In this document: piece by piece, positions 1 through 8,158 of the stretch
Layout of the letters: every line of letters begins with the position of its first letter
How positions within the stretch are numbered: position 1 is the stretch's first letter
NCBI GenBank assembly: GCA_048266425.1
Contig: JBLWZN010000005.1
Coordinates: forward strand, 1 to 64,000
DNA from: Cerina sp048266425
GTDB lineage: Bacteria > Bacteroidota > Bacteroidia > Flavobacteriales > Flavobacteriaceae
Length of the DNA stretch: 64,000 nt
Reading direction: 5' to 3'
Translations under genes and position numbers: made by a program
The notes under the pieces: generated by a model
What the model saw: only the letters and a program-made list of their open reading frames with translations
Databases searched by the model: none
What the model was told of the DNA's origin: nothing

Positions 1-359
1 CTATAGCTTGAAAAGTAGATGGGGGCGGGGGGGACGGCCTGCGCGACCACCTGGACGGGGAACGACTGGGCGGTTGCCAGCAGGCAGTTGGCGGTGAGCA
101 GTAGGCAGAAAGGACCTCCCCCCAGCCCCCTCCCAAGGAGGGGGAGTATGCTTTTGGTAAGTTTTAAACTATGTGCCCGGAACGTCGCGGGTTCCCCTCC
201 TTGGGAGGGGTTAGGGGAGGTCTTTTTAAAAGTATCGTATCCTAACGCCTTCTTAAAAATGGGAATAAACCTTATTACTATGTTTAAAATGCTGTTCATT
301 TATTTTTTTCGAGCTTCTATCTAATTGTTCGTGCCGCTAACTTCGTTCTTCCAACTTTT
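1..359. other. Gene-free spacer with GC-rich inverted repeat
   Basis: No convincing gene lies here. The first 110 bases are G-rich and contain degenerate GGCAG/GGCGG words. A large inverted repeat follows at about 113-222 and is described separately. The rest is AT-rich. The spacer lies downstream of the minus-strand outer-membrane protein gene that ends at 360. A 101-codon open frame on the plus strand has a biased composition produced by the repeat and is not accepted as a gene. Confidence 0.6.
113..222. repeat. Inverted repeat, arms with internal palindromes
   Basis: The left arm (about 113-146) and right arm (about 192-222) are near reverse complements. Each contains its own palindrome around CCCTCCTTGGGAGGG. 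The loop of roughly 45 bases holds a further short palindrome (CCCGGAACGTCGCGGG, about 177-192). The layout resembles a non-coding palindromic or MITE-like element. Folded as RNA it would give a very stable hairpin and could end the transcript of the gene finishing at 360. Confidence 0.7.
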
Positions 360-2813
360 TTAGTTTTTGTTTATGTATTTCAATTCAAACCTTTCCGGAT
401 CTACTATATCCAATGATTTTTTATAATAGTAATCGATTATTTGTTCCTCCAAATACAGTTCCAGCGCAGCGATATCATGATTCTTGTCGTACAGCTGATA
501 GGCTTTGGAATCTTCAATTTTCTTGAACTGTTCTAAATATCCAATGGGTTTTTTTACGGTTTCGATGGAAGTGAAATCGGAGAACTCGACCTCCATCCAT
601 CGATGGCCAACCAGTTTCTCCAGTCGATTTTCGCGTTCATGCAACAATGCTTTGTATTCTGGAAGCAACTTCTTGTCTTCGACCGTATAATCGATTTGGG
701 CTTTTTGGTTTAACGGATGCTGGTCTACCTCAATTTTCTTCTCGACGAACAAATTTTCCAGTACCCTGTCGATCTTGCGCATATCTCTTTTTATTTTTTG
801 GATGGCACCATATATTGCCTCGTTATAGGTTTCTTTAAAATCTTGATAAGCATAAAGGGCATTCAAGAAGATCAATGCACTTTCCTTATAACTCTCTTCT
901 TTTTTCTGTTCTTTAACGGTGGCCAACAAAATTTTTAGTTCATCTTTTTTAAAGAGTGGAATATCTTCAAATTGACTACTCTGGAATACGGATGTCAGTT
1001 GTTCGTTCAATTGTGGAATAGTACCGGTGTAAGAGATATTACGATATCTAAAGCTCAGGTTGTTTTCGTAGTTCTTGGTTTGAGTTCCTGTATTTCTATC
1101 CGCCGGATCAATATTCAGTTTAAAATTGTCAAAGGAATAGGTGTAGCCAAAAGTGGCGGTAAAGTCATTGTTGTTATTTGTAGGCGAATTCCGGAATAGG
1201 GCCAAGATATTAAGACTAAAATTATGGTGCTTCAACCAAACATAATTACCACCTAATCTAATATTGTAGACCTGTGCCCCACTTTTCCCATTGGCAAAAG
1301 CGGTATTGTAAGAAGTGGACAGGCTGGTGCGCAATTTTTTGTCGTAAAATTGTTTTCCTACAACCATCGTGGGCCCCAGGGTAAAGTTGTTGTCCGTCCC
1401 CATAGTGTTGTAAGACGTATTGGCAGCAAAAGAAATACTCATGGCCTCCTTGGGAAATCCCATAGTATAGGCAACAGTTCCGTTGTAAAATTTATTTTCT
1501 CCCCCTTCCATAGTCACACCCTCCTGCTGGTTGGTTGAATTTTGATAAATAAAATTCAAGTTGGTACTATGTTGTTTGGATTCTGTTTTTTTGATGATAT
1601 AGTTGATGCCGAGATTGGCGTTTTGGGAAATTTGACGATAGTTAAGAGTGTCGATGTTGTCAAATTGGTCCACCTGGTTGATATAATCAAACTGATCTTT
1701 GATGTTGGTATATGATTGAAAATTTGAATAAGATCCGTTAATGCCCAAACGCTCGGAAGCCGTATAGTTTAGATTTATGGCACTTGCGATTCGCTGTTGG
1801 TCAGATGACTTTGCGTTGTTCAGATTATCTTGTTGTAGCCCAGCATTGATGTTGATGTTTAAACGATTATAAAAAATGGTCTGAGAGGCGTTTACAGTTA
1901 TGTTTTCCAGGTCGTTGTTAAAGTAGTAGGCCCCTAGGGTCTTATAATTTGGGTCGATACGTTCATAACCGGCTCCCAATGTGCCGTTCCAAGCGGGATA
2001 TGTAAATGATATGTTCAGTGCCTTATAGTAGTTGGTGCTAATATTCTCGTCCAAGATAAATGCCAACCCTCCTTTGTTTGATCTTACCTCGGTAAGTCGA
2101 GTGTCCTCAGTCATTCCGGAAACTGCATATTCCAGGTGAAGGCTGGCTGTCTCAAATACCTTAAATTCAGATTCCAAGGATAAAACCGCATTATCTTTGG
2201 GAGTTAGGTCCAGTTCTATAGGAAACGAATTGGTTAAGGAGTTTATCACATCCTTGGCCTTAAAGAAAATCAATCCTAATTTTATCTTTTCAAATTCGTA
2301 AGTCGTTTTTATGCCATATCCCATCCTTTTGTATGCCACAAGTGCCTGAGGGGCTTCCAGGTCATATTCCGTCGCCTTTAATAATCGGCCGTACATGGCA
2401 CTGATCTTGAAAGGTCCTTCCGGCACAAGTTCAATGCCGAACCCGGTAAATTGATGCCCGGCCAACGTGTAAGGGGAAAACATCATGCTTACATCGCCAA
2501 TATGTGCAGTTGCCCATTTGTAGGAAGGATGTAAGCTAAGTCGATTGAACTTAAATGGATTGGGAAAGCTGAAATCTTGGTTGGAGTAAGTAAAAGAAAG
2601 TGGGATGTTGTAGATGCCACCTATGTTAAAATTTAAATTTCCAGTAAGGAAATAGGTCCAAGGCTGTCGGTTGGCCGTTCCGTGGTAATATACCATATTA
2701 GCTGCAATACCACCGTTGTACCGTAGCCATTTTTCCTTGCCCAATTGGTCAAAATTGATACTTTGGGAAAAGCTTATCATAGAGCACATAACTAAAGGGA
2801 ACAAGAGTTTCAA
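360..2813 (-). CDS. Uncharacterised outer-membrane beta-barrel protein
   Basis: I do not recognise a named family. The 817-residue protein starts with a secretory signal (hydrophobic run to FSQS, about residue 18). Residues about 30-600 show alternating polar/hydrophobic, aromatic- and Asn-rich strands with repeated YxxxxxxLNxNxxF patterns, as in large outer-membrane barrels. Residues about 610-817 are charged and helical, which is unusual behind a barrel. There is no TonB-box plug or SusD-like region. The start is a TTG at 2811-2813: an in-frame TGA lies directly upstream, and a start at the next ATG (residue 9) would cut the signal peptide. It is transcribed away from the esterase genes across a 242-base divergent gap. 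Confidence 0.6.
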   Translation of the reverse strand: MKLLFPLVMCSMISFSQSINFDQLGKEKWLRYNGGIAANMVYYHGTANRQPWTYFLTGNLNFNIGGIYNIPLSFTYSNQDFSFPNPFKFNRLSLHPSYKWATAHIGDVSMMFSPYTLAGHQFTGFGIELVPEGPFKISAMYGRLLKATEYDLEAPQALVAYKRMGYGIKTTYEFEKIKLGLIFFKAKDVINSLTNSFPIELDLTPKDNAVLSLESEFKVFETASLHLEYAVSGMTEDTRLTEVRSNKGGLAFILDENISTNYYKALNISFTYPAWNGTLGAGYERIDPNYKTLGAYYFNNDLENITVNASQTIFYNRLNININAGLQQDNLNNAKSSDQQRIASAINLNYTASERLGINGSYSNFQSYTNIKDQFDYINQVDQFDNIDTLNYRQISQNANLGINYIIKKTESKQHSTNLNFIYQNSTNQQEGVTMEGGENKFYNGTVAYTMGFPKEAMSISFAANTSYNTMGTDNNFTLGPTMVVGKQFYDKKLRTSLSTSYNTAFANGKSGAQVYNIRLGGNYVWLKHHNFSLNILALFRNSPTNNNNDFTATFGYTYSFDNFKLNIDPADRNTGTQTKNYENNLSFRYRNISYTGTIPQLNEQLTSVFQSSQFEDIPLFKKDELKILLATVKEQKKEESYKESALIFLNALYAYQDFKETYNEAIYGAIQKIKRDMRKIDRVLENLFVEKKIEVDQHPLNQKAQIDYTVEDKKLLPEYKALLHERENRLEKLVGHRWMEVEFSDFTSIETVKKPIGYLEQFKKIEDSKAYQLYDKNHDIAALELYLEEQIIDYYYKKSLDIVDPERFELKYINKN

Positions 2814-3055
2814 TCAAAAAGTCTATGTTAAAATCTCTTAAAAATAAGTTAAATAAACTTACGTATTTATATTTTTTCGATGAAATACATTAATTAAAAT
2901 GTTGTAAAAGTTTAAATTAAATGAAAGAAAAATACGCATTAAATTGTTTAACTACTTGTTTTCAATAGTTTATAGGGAGAAAAGAGAAAAATCAAAAAAA
3001 ATAAAACTATTATTGTAACAAATTGAGACAATAAGGGAACCTTAATAATTACACT

Positions 3056-4687
3056 ATGAAAAAAATTGGACTTTTAACCTTGATCGCGTTTATGATAAAC
3101 TTAAGTTCGTTTGCCCAAGACAAAGATGCCTTTGCCGTGCAGGCCAAGGTTGAAAATGGTATTATCGAAGGAAATTATAGCACCCGTACAGGAATACAGA
3201 CCTATTTTGGGGTTCCCTTTGCCAAGCCGCCCGTTGGGGAGCTGCGCTGGAAGGCCCCGCAGCCTATGGAAAATTGGTCCGGAGTTAAGGAAACCAAGAA
3301 GTTCGGCCCCCGCCCGATGCAGGCCGTAGTTTTTGGCGATATGAATTCCAGATCCGATGGGGTTAGCGAGGATTGTCTTTATTTGAATGTATGGACCCCT
3401 GCAAAGCGGGATACCAAAGGGTTGCCGGTCCTTGTTTATTTTTACGGAGGTGGCAATGTGGCCGGCGATGCCTCCGAACCCAGATATGATGGGGAGAGCA
3501 TGGCCAAAAAAGGTATGGTCGTGGTGACCCCTAACTATCGGTTGAACGTATTCGGATTTCTTGCCCACCCCGATTTAAGTGCGGAATCTCCCTATAAGGC
3601 CTCTGGCAACTATGGCCTTTTAGACCAAAATGCCGCCTTGCAATGGGTTCAAAAAAATATTGCAGCCTTTGGTGGAGATCCGAAAAAGGTGACCATTGCC
3701 GGGGAATCGGCCGGCTCCATAGGGGTGAGCCTACAAATGGCTTCCCCTATGTCCAAGAACCTGATTGCCGGTGCCATTGGGGAAAGTGGGGCCGCGATCA
3801 ACCCTACCCTGGCGCCCGTTTCCTTGAAGGAAGCTGAAACAACGGGACTGGAATTTGCCCAAAAGGCAGGCTATCCTTCCATTGCGGCACTTAGGAAGTT
3901 AACTACCCGGGAGATCTACGAAATTTATAACGAGTCCAAACGGTTCGGTTTTCCTTCGGTGATAGATGGTTATTTTTTACCGAAAAGCCTCCCTCAAATA
4001 TTCAAAGCCAAGGAGCAGGCCCAAGTACCACTTTTGGTGGGGTGGAATTCGGCCGAAATCCCTGGAATGGCCTTTATGCAGGGCCAACCCTATACCGACG
4101 CGGCCTATGTTGCCAAGGTAAAGGAGGCCTATCCACAAAAATATAACGAAGTTCTAAAGTTGTATCCGCATGGATCTGAAAAGGAAATTGAACGCTCGGC
4201 TACCGACTTGGCTTCGGATCGTTTTATAGTCTATAGCACTTGGAAATGGTTCGACCTACATCGCAAAAATAGCCCTCAACCCGTTTATCGCTATTTGTTC
4301 AGTAGGATAAGGCCTGCTTTGGTAGATGATGAAAAGACTTCGGGACTGGCTGGGGGTACGGTGACCAAGGAATCCGATGCCCCTAAAATGCCGGAACCTA
4401 TTGGTGCCGCACATGCATCCGAGATCGAATACTGTATGGGCAACCTCGGTTTGGTCAAGGATTATGCATGGACCACGGACGATCATAAGGTTTCGGAAAC
4501 CATGCAGGACTACTTCGCCAATTTTATAAAGACCGGGAACCCCAATGGGGAAAAACTGCCCGAGTGGCCGGCCGCAAAACCCAACGACCCCGCTCCCGAA
4601 GTGATGGATATAGATGTACAAAGCCATGCTGAAAAAGCAGAAAACGATGCCCGCTATTTGTTTTTGGACAAGGTTTATATGGACTAA
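3056..4687 (+). CDS. Secreted type-B carboxylesterase
   Basis: Alpha/beta-hydrolase of the COesterase family (543 residues), which cleaves carboxylic esters. Residues 1-20 are a signal peptide ending SSFAQ, so it should act in the periplasm or outside the cell. Family landmarks are visible: GIPFAKPP-like segment near 50-60, EDCLYLNVWTP at 105-115, oxyanion-hole GGG at 131-133, and the nucleophile elbow GESAG with Ser218. The acidic and His members of the triad lie in the C-terminal half (HASEIEY, about 460, is the likely His region). The physiological substrate cannot be read from sequence. A second esterase of the same family follows 126 bases downstream, suggesting an old tandem duplication. 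Confidence 0.88.
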   Translation: MKKIGLLTLIAFMINLSSFAQDKDAFAVQAKVENGIIEGNYSTRTGIQTYFGVPFAKPPVGELRWKAPQPMENWSGVKETKKFGPRPMQAVVFGDMNSRSDGVSEDCLYLNVWTPAKRDTKGLPVLVYFYGGGNVAGDASEPRYDGESMAKKGMVVVTPNYRLNVFGFLAHPDLSAESPYKASGNYGLLDQNAALQWVQKNIAAFGGDPKKVTIAGESAGSIGVSLQMASPMSKNLIAGAIGESGAAINPTLAPVSLKEAETTGLEFAQKAGYPSIAALRKLTTREIYEIYNESKRFGFPSVIDGYFLPKSLPQIFKAKEQAQVPLLVGWNSAEIPGMAFMQGQPYTDAAYVAKVKEAYPQKYNEVLKLYPHGSEKEIERSATDLASDRFIVYSTWKWFDLHRKNSPQPVYRYLFSRIRPALVDDEKTSGLAGGTVTKESDAPKMPEPIGAAHASEIEYCMGNLGLVKDYAWTTDDHKVSETMQDYFANFIKTGNPNGEKLPEWPAAKPNDPAPEVMDIDVQSHAEKAENDARYLFLDKVYMD

Positions 4688-4813
4688 CCAAATAATGGGC
4701 CGTCCAAAAGTTTATTGTCCCTATCAAATTTGCAGGGGTTAATTTTATGATACGGTTTTTGTCTGGGGGAGCGGAATCCCGCTAAGAACCGTTTCAGACC
4801 AAAAATTGATTCG

Positions 4814-6355
4814 ATGGCCAGATGTGTATGTTTTTTTCTTTTTTTGATTTCTTCCTTCCTCGTGAAGGGGCAGGAAAATACAATTACAACCGACGATGGT
4901 GCCGTTCAGGGAACGCAAACTTCCTCGGGCATCCAAGTTTTTAAAGGTATACCCTTTGCGGCCCCTCCCGTGGGAGAGTTAAGGTGGAAAGCTCCCCAAC
5001 CCGTTAAACCGTGGGATGGGGTACTTAGCTGTACCGTTTTTGGTCCGAGTCCCATCCAAGGAAAGCCGGAGCCTTTTATGTTTTGGTCCAAGGAATTCTT
5101 AATTCCCGAAGAACCTATCGAGGAAGATTGCCTGTATCTTAACGTTTGGACCAAGGGTAAGGACTTGCAACCCAAGAAGCCCGTGCTCGTTTATATCTAT
5201 GGAGGTGGTTTTAGAAGTGGCGGCAGTGGCTGTCCTATCTATGATGGTACCGCAATGGCCGAAAAAGACCTTGTATTTGTAAGTTTCAATTATAGGGTAG
5301 GGGTCTTTGGATTTTTGGCCCATCCAGAACTTACCCAAGAATCGGGTAACTCCTTTTCGGGAAATTATGCCCTACTGGATATGATTGCGGCCTTAAAATG
5401 GGTTAAACAAAATATCGCGGCTTTTGGCGGAGACCCTAATAACGTAACGATCGCAGGGCAATCGGCCGGGGCTTTTGCCGTGAACTATTTAACGGTATCC
5501 TCATTGTCGAAAGGACTCTTTCACAAGGCCATCGCCGAAAGTGGGGCCCAATTTTATAATGGTGGTATCGGCCCACAGCTTAAATTGAACGGTGCAGAGA
5601 AGGAAGGGGTGGCATTTGCGGAAGCCCTGGGATGTAAAACGATCGCCGAATTGCGGTCAAAAAGCGCGGGTGACATTTTAAAGGCCAAAGGGGGGACCAA
5701 TGCCCCGATCGTGGATGGATACGTAATCCCGGAAGCCATTTACGATTCCTATAAACAAGGAAGACAGACAGACGTACCCCTATTGCTCGGATGGAACAAA
5801 GAGGACATCGTCTTTATGAAAAGTGGGAATGCACAGGAATTTAAGAGCGAAGTGCAGCAGCAATTTGGCGATCTTGCCCCCTTGTTCCTTAAAGAATATC
5901 CCTCCGATAGCGATGAAAGGGCACTTCTCTCCCAACGACAAATGGGTAGGGACCAGATTTTTGCGATCCAAATGTTTACCTGGGCCAACATGCAGAGCGC
6001 CAAGGAAAAATCCCAAACCTATGTCTATAATTTCAACCGGCAATTGCCTGCCGATGATTCCAAAACCCAATTTGGGGCCTTTCATTCCGGTGAGATCGTA
6101 TATGCCTACGACAACCTAAATACCCTGGATAGGCCTTGGGAGGCAATAGATTATAAAATAGCTGGGACTATGTCGTCCTATTGGGCCAATTTTGCCCGTA
6201 ATGGCAATCCCAATCGGGATGGACTTCCCTACTGGCCGGCCTATAATCAAGATGAGTCCAAGGTCATGGTCTTTGATAAAGTAACGACTGCCCATGAATT
6301 GCCCGACAAAAGCAAATTATTACTTTGGACGCGTTATTTTGAGTCCCTCCACTAA
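4814..6355 (+). CDS. Secreted type-B carboxylesterase (second copy)
   Basis: 513-residue paralogue of the preceding esterase, with the same order of landmarks: signal peptide 1-20 (ending VKGQE), GIPFAAPPVGELRWKAP at 45-61, EDCLYLNVW at 104-112, GGG at 130-132 and nucleophile elbow GQSAG with Ser217. The elbow has Gln where the upstream copy has Glu, a common variation in this family. The likely His lies in FHSGEIVYAYDN near residue 430. Overall identity to the neighbour looks moderate by eye, so the duplication is not recent. The 126-base gap between the two genes holds small hairpins but no clear promoter. Confidence 0.87.
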   Translation: MARCVCFFLFLISSFLVKGQENTITTDDGAVQGTQTSSGIQVFKGIPFAAPPVGELRWKAPQPVKPWDGVLSCTVFGPSPIQGKPEPFMFWSKEFLIPEEPIEEDCLYLNVWTKGKDLQPKKPVLVYIYGGGFRSGGSGCPIYDGTAMAEKDLVFVSFNYRVGVFGFLAHPELTQESGNSFSGNYALLDMIAALKWVKQNIAAFGGDPNNVTIAGQSAGAFAVNYLTVSSLSKGLFHKAIAESGAQFYNGGIGPQLKLNGAEKEGVAFAEALGCKTIAELRSKSAGDILKAKGGTNAPIVDGYVIPEAIYDSYKQGRQTDVPLLLGWNKEDIVFMKSGNAQEFKSEVQQQFGDLAPLFLKEYPSDSDERALLSQRQMGRDQIFAIQMFTWANMQSAKEKSQTYVYNFNRQLPADDSKTQFGAFHSGEIVYAYDNLNTLDRPWEAIDYKIAGTMSSYWANFARNGNPNRDGLPYWPAYNQDESKVMVFDKVTTAHELPDKSKLLLWTRYFESLH

Positions 6356-6374
6356 CCTTTTTAAAAAAGGTTTG
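6354..6374. terminator. Short perfect palindrome after esterase pair
   Basis: AACCTTTTT followed by AAAAAAGGTT forms a perfect AT-rich palindrome immediately after the second esterase stop codon. It could be a weak intrinsic terminator, but the stem is mostly A-T pairs and there is no long T tail. Confidence 0.3.
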
Positions 6375-6398
6375 CTTTAGGTTCCCCAATGCAGCCCT

Positions 6399-6860
6399 AT
6401 GGAAAAAGCAGAAATGATAACCCTTGTAAGAACCAATTCTGAGCATCTGGAGTTTAAAAAGCTTGTGAAATTGCTCAACTCCGATCTGGCGGCGAGGGAT
6501 GGGGAGCATCATCCTTTGTCGCAATTCAATGTCATTGATGGGATAGGGCATGTTGTTCTAGCTCTTGAAAACAATAAAGGGATAGGTTGTGGGGCCATAT
6601 CGCAGTATGATCCGGATACGATGGAAATTAAAAGAATGTATGTTTCACCAAATTTTAGGGGAAAGGGAATCGCTACCAGCATTTTGTCCGAACTGGAGAA
6701 ATGGGCAGAACAATTGGGGAGTTCACAGTGCGTCCTTTTCATGGGTAGCAATCAACCCGAAGCGGCTAGATTATATGAAAGCTACGGCTATAGTAAGATC
6801 GAAAATTATGGAAAATTGGCCGAAATAGCCGATAGTCAATGTTTCTTAAAAGAGATATAA
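6399..6860 (+). CDS. GNAT-family N-acetyltransferase
   Basis: 153-residue single-domain GNAT protein, which transfers acetyl from acetyl-CoA to an amine. The CoA-binding motif A is clear (MYVSPNFRGKGIATSILSELEKWA, centred on RGKGIA at about residues 85-90), followed by the motif B ending ARLYESYGY. The substrate is unknown. The reported start gives five extra residues; an internal ATG at 6414 (MITLVRTNS) is an equally good start. It lies 43 bases behind the second esterase and converges on the phosphoesterase gene. Confidence 0.85.
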   Translation: MEKAEMITLVRTNSEHLEFKKLVKLLNSDLAARDGEHHPLSQFNVIDGIGHVVLALENNKGIGCGAISQYDPDTMEIKRMYVSPNFRGKGIATSILSELEKWAEQLGSSQCVLFMGSNQPEAARLYESYGYSKIENYGKLAEIADSQCFLKEI

Positions 6861-6939
6861 ATGTTGATACTATCCTTTGGTCGTGATCCGTCCAATTGTC
6901 CCATCCATAAGTTATCCGCATTACGGATGTTGGTAGGAT

Positions 6940-7812
6940 TCATTTCCATACATTGGCTATAATATGCTCTTTTGCCGGTCCGGATTCTGGAAGGTTGTAC
7001 ATTTTTTCGATGGATCGTAATACGTTGTAATGATTGATGGAGTCGTTGTACTTCCCCGATTTTACCATTTCTCCAGTAAAAATGGTCGGAATTTCGTTTT
7101 GCTCCGTAAAGTTATCCTCATCATAGGTAAGGATAAATAAACTGTTGTGCGATCTTGCCCAATCAATATAGGCCGAAAGGTTCGTTCGCAACCAATCGTC
7201 CGCTTTTCTGATCATTGTGCTATCGCCCCCGTTATTGTGCATATCATTATCTTGGTCGGGAATAACAAAGGATACGGTCGGCAAGTTGTTAAAGTCGGTT
7301 GGAAATTCTGTCATGGGCCTTCCAACCGAGGCCGGGAAATTATTCTTGCCCTCCCCCTGCCAATTTACCCAGGGACAATGTTTCCGGGCATAAAGCTGTC
7401 CGCCCGTGAGCCCACTTGTTATATGGGAGCAGCCCGTAAAGCCCTCCTCGGGCATGTTTTGGGCGTATCCGGTAAAAGTATATCCCGAATTGATCAAGGC
7501 GGCCCCTAGGTTGGTGGTGGTATACGGAGTTTCTTTGTCCAGGCAATGATCGTCGACCACTCCTTGCGTAGAACCTGAAAAAAGCGCCAAGTAATTGGGC
7601 TGACTGGGATGGGTAATGCCGTGGGAGTCCATAAATAGGGCGCCATCCTTGACCAAACTATTGATAAATGGAGTATGCGGAGATCCAATAATCTGATCAA
7701 AACCATGATTTTCTTCTATGACGATAACGATATGATCAGGTTTGGGGAACTTTTTTTTGCAACCCAGGCACAAGATCAATGCTGGGAAGAGAACAAGGGA
7801 GAATTTTTTCAT
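6940..7812 (-). CDS. Phosphoesterase-family (acid phosphatase-like) lipoprotein
   Basis: 290-residue member of the phosphoesterase family that includes AcpA-type acid phosphatases and phospholipase C (alkaline-phosphatase fold). The metal-site motif VIEENHGFDQIIG occurs at about 31-43, followed by GITHPSQPNYLALFSG, with DQDNDMHN and YDEDN further on, all expected of this family. The N-terminus has a hydrophobic signal and Cys18 in CLGC, an imperfect lipobox, so an outer-membrane or inner-membrane lipoprotein is likely. It should hydrolyse phosphomonoesters or phosphodiesters in the periplasm or at the surface. It is a single gene convergent with the GNAT gene. Confidence 0.82.
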   Translation of the reverse strand: MKKFSLVLFPALILCLGCKKKFPKPDHIVIVIEENHGFDQIIGSPHTPFINSLVKDGALFMDSHGITHPSQPNYLALFSGSTQGVVDDHCLDKETPYTTTNLGAALINSGYTFTGYAQNMPEEGFTGCSHITSGLTGGQLYARKHCPWVNWQGEGKNNFPASVGRPMTEFPTDFNNLPTVSFVIPDQDNDMHNNGGDSTMIRKADDWLRTNLSAYIDWARSHNSLFILTYDEDNFTEQNEIPTIFTGEMVKSGKYNDSINHYNVLRSIEKMYNLPESGPAKEHIIANVWK

Positions 7813-8158
7813 GACCGGATTTTTATAATTTTAGGAAGGAAATGGATTTACCTGAGAGGGGTCCAAAATTTCGGCACCAATAAATTTATAAAAATCCCAA
7901 GAAACGGATGCTGGATTTGATAAAAAAATGGATTTTATCTTTCTTGTTCTGTCCAGATAGATCTTCCGAAGAACGCAACACCTCTGGATTTTGATTACGC
8001 ATTTCAGTATTTTTTTTAAAAAAAGTTGCCTTTTTCATCCGATAAGAAATCACATCCGTCTATTTTTGTATCCGCTGGGTCAACATCATTGCTCCATTTG
8101 CTTTTATTTATTGTCGCTCCCTTATTAGAACCTATAATTTGAATTTTCTTCATCCTGA
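7813..8158. other. Divergent intergenic region, phosphoesterase / ABC exporter
   Basis: A 346-base AT-rich gap between a minus-strand and a plus-strand gene, expected to hold both promoters. A TATTTTTG box at 8061-8068 matches the Bacteroidota -7 consensus for the exporter operon, but I found no TTTG at the right distance upstream. No small gene is convincing. Confidence 0.45.
8061..8068 (+). promoter_or_regulatory. Possible -7 box for the ABC exporter operon
   Basis: TATTTTTG fits TAnnTTTG exactly and lies 90 bases upstream of the exporter ATG. The -33 partner is not recognisable, so the call is tentative. Confidence 0.3.

Noticed and set aside
19..324. 101-codon frame at the left edge
   Set aside because: It runs through the GC-rich inverted repeat and encodes a low-complexity chain with no signal or domain.
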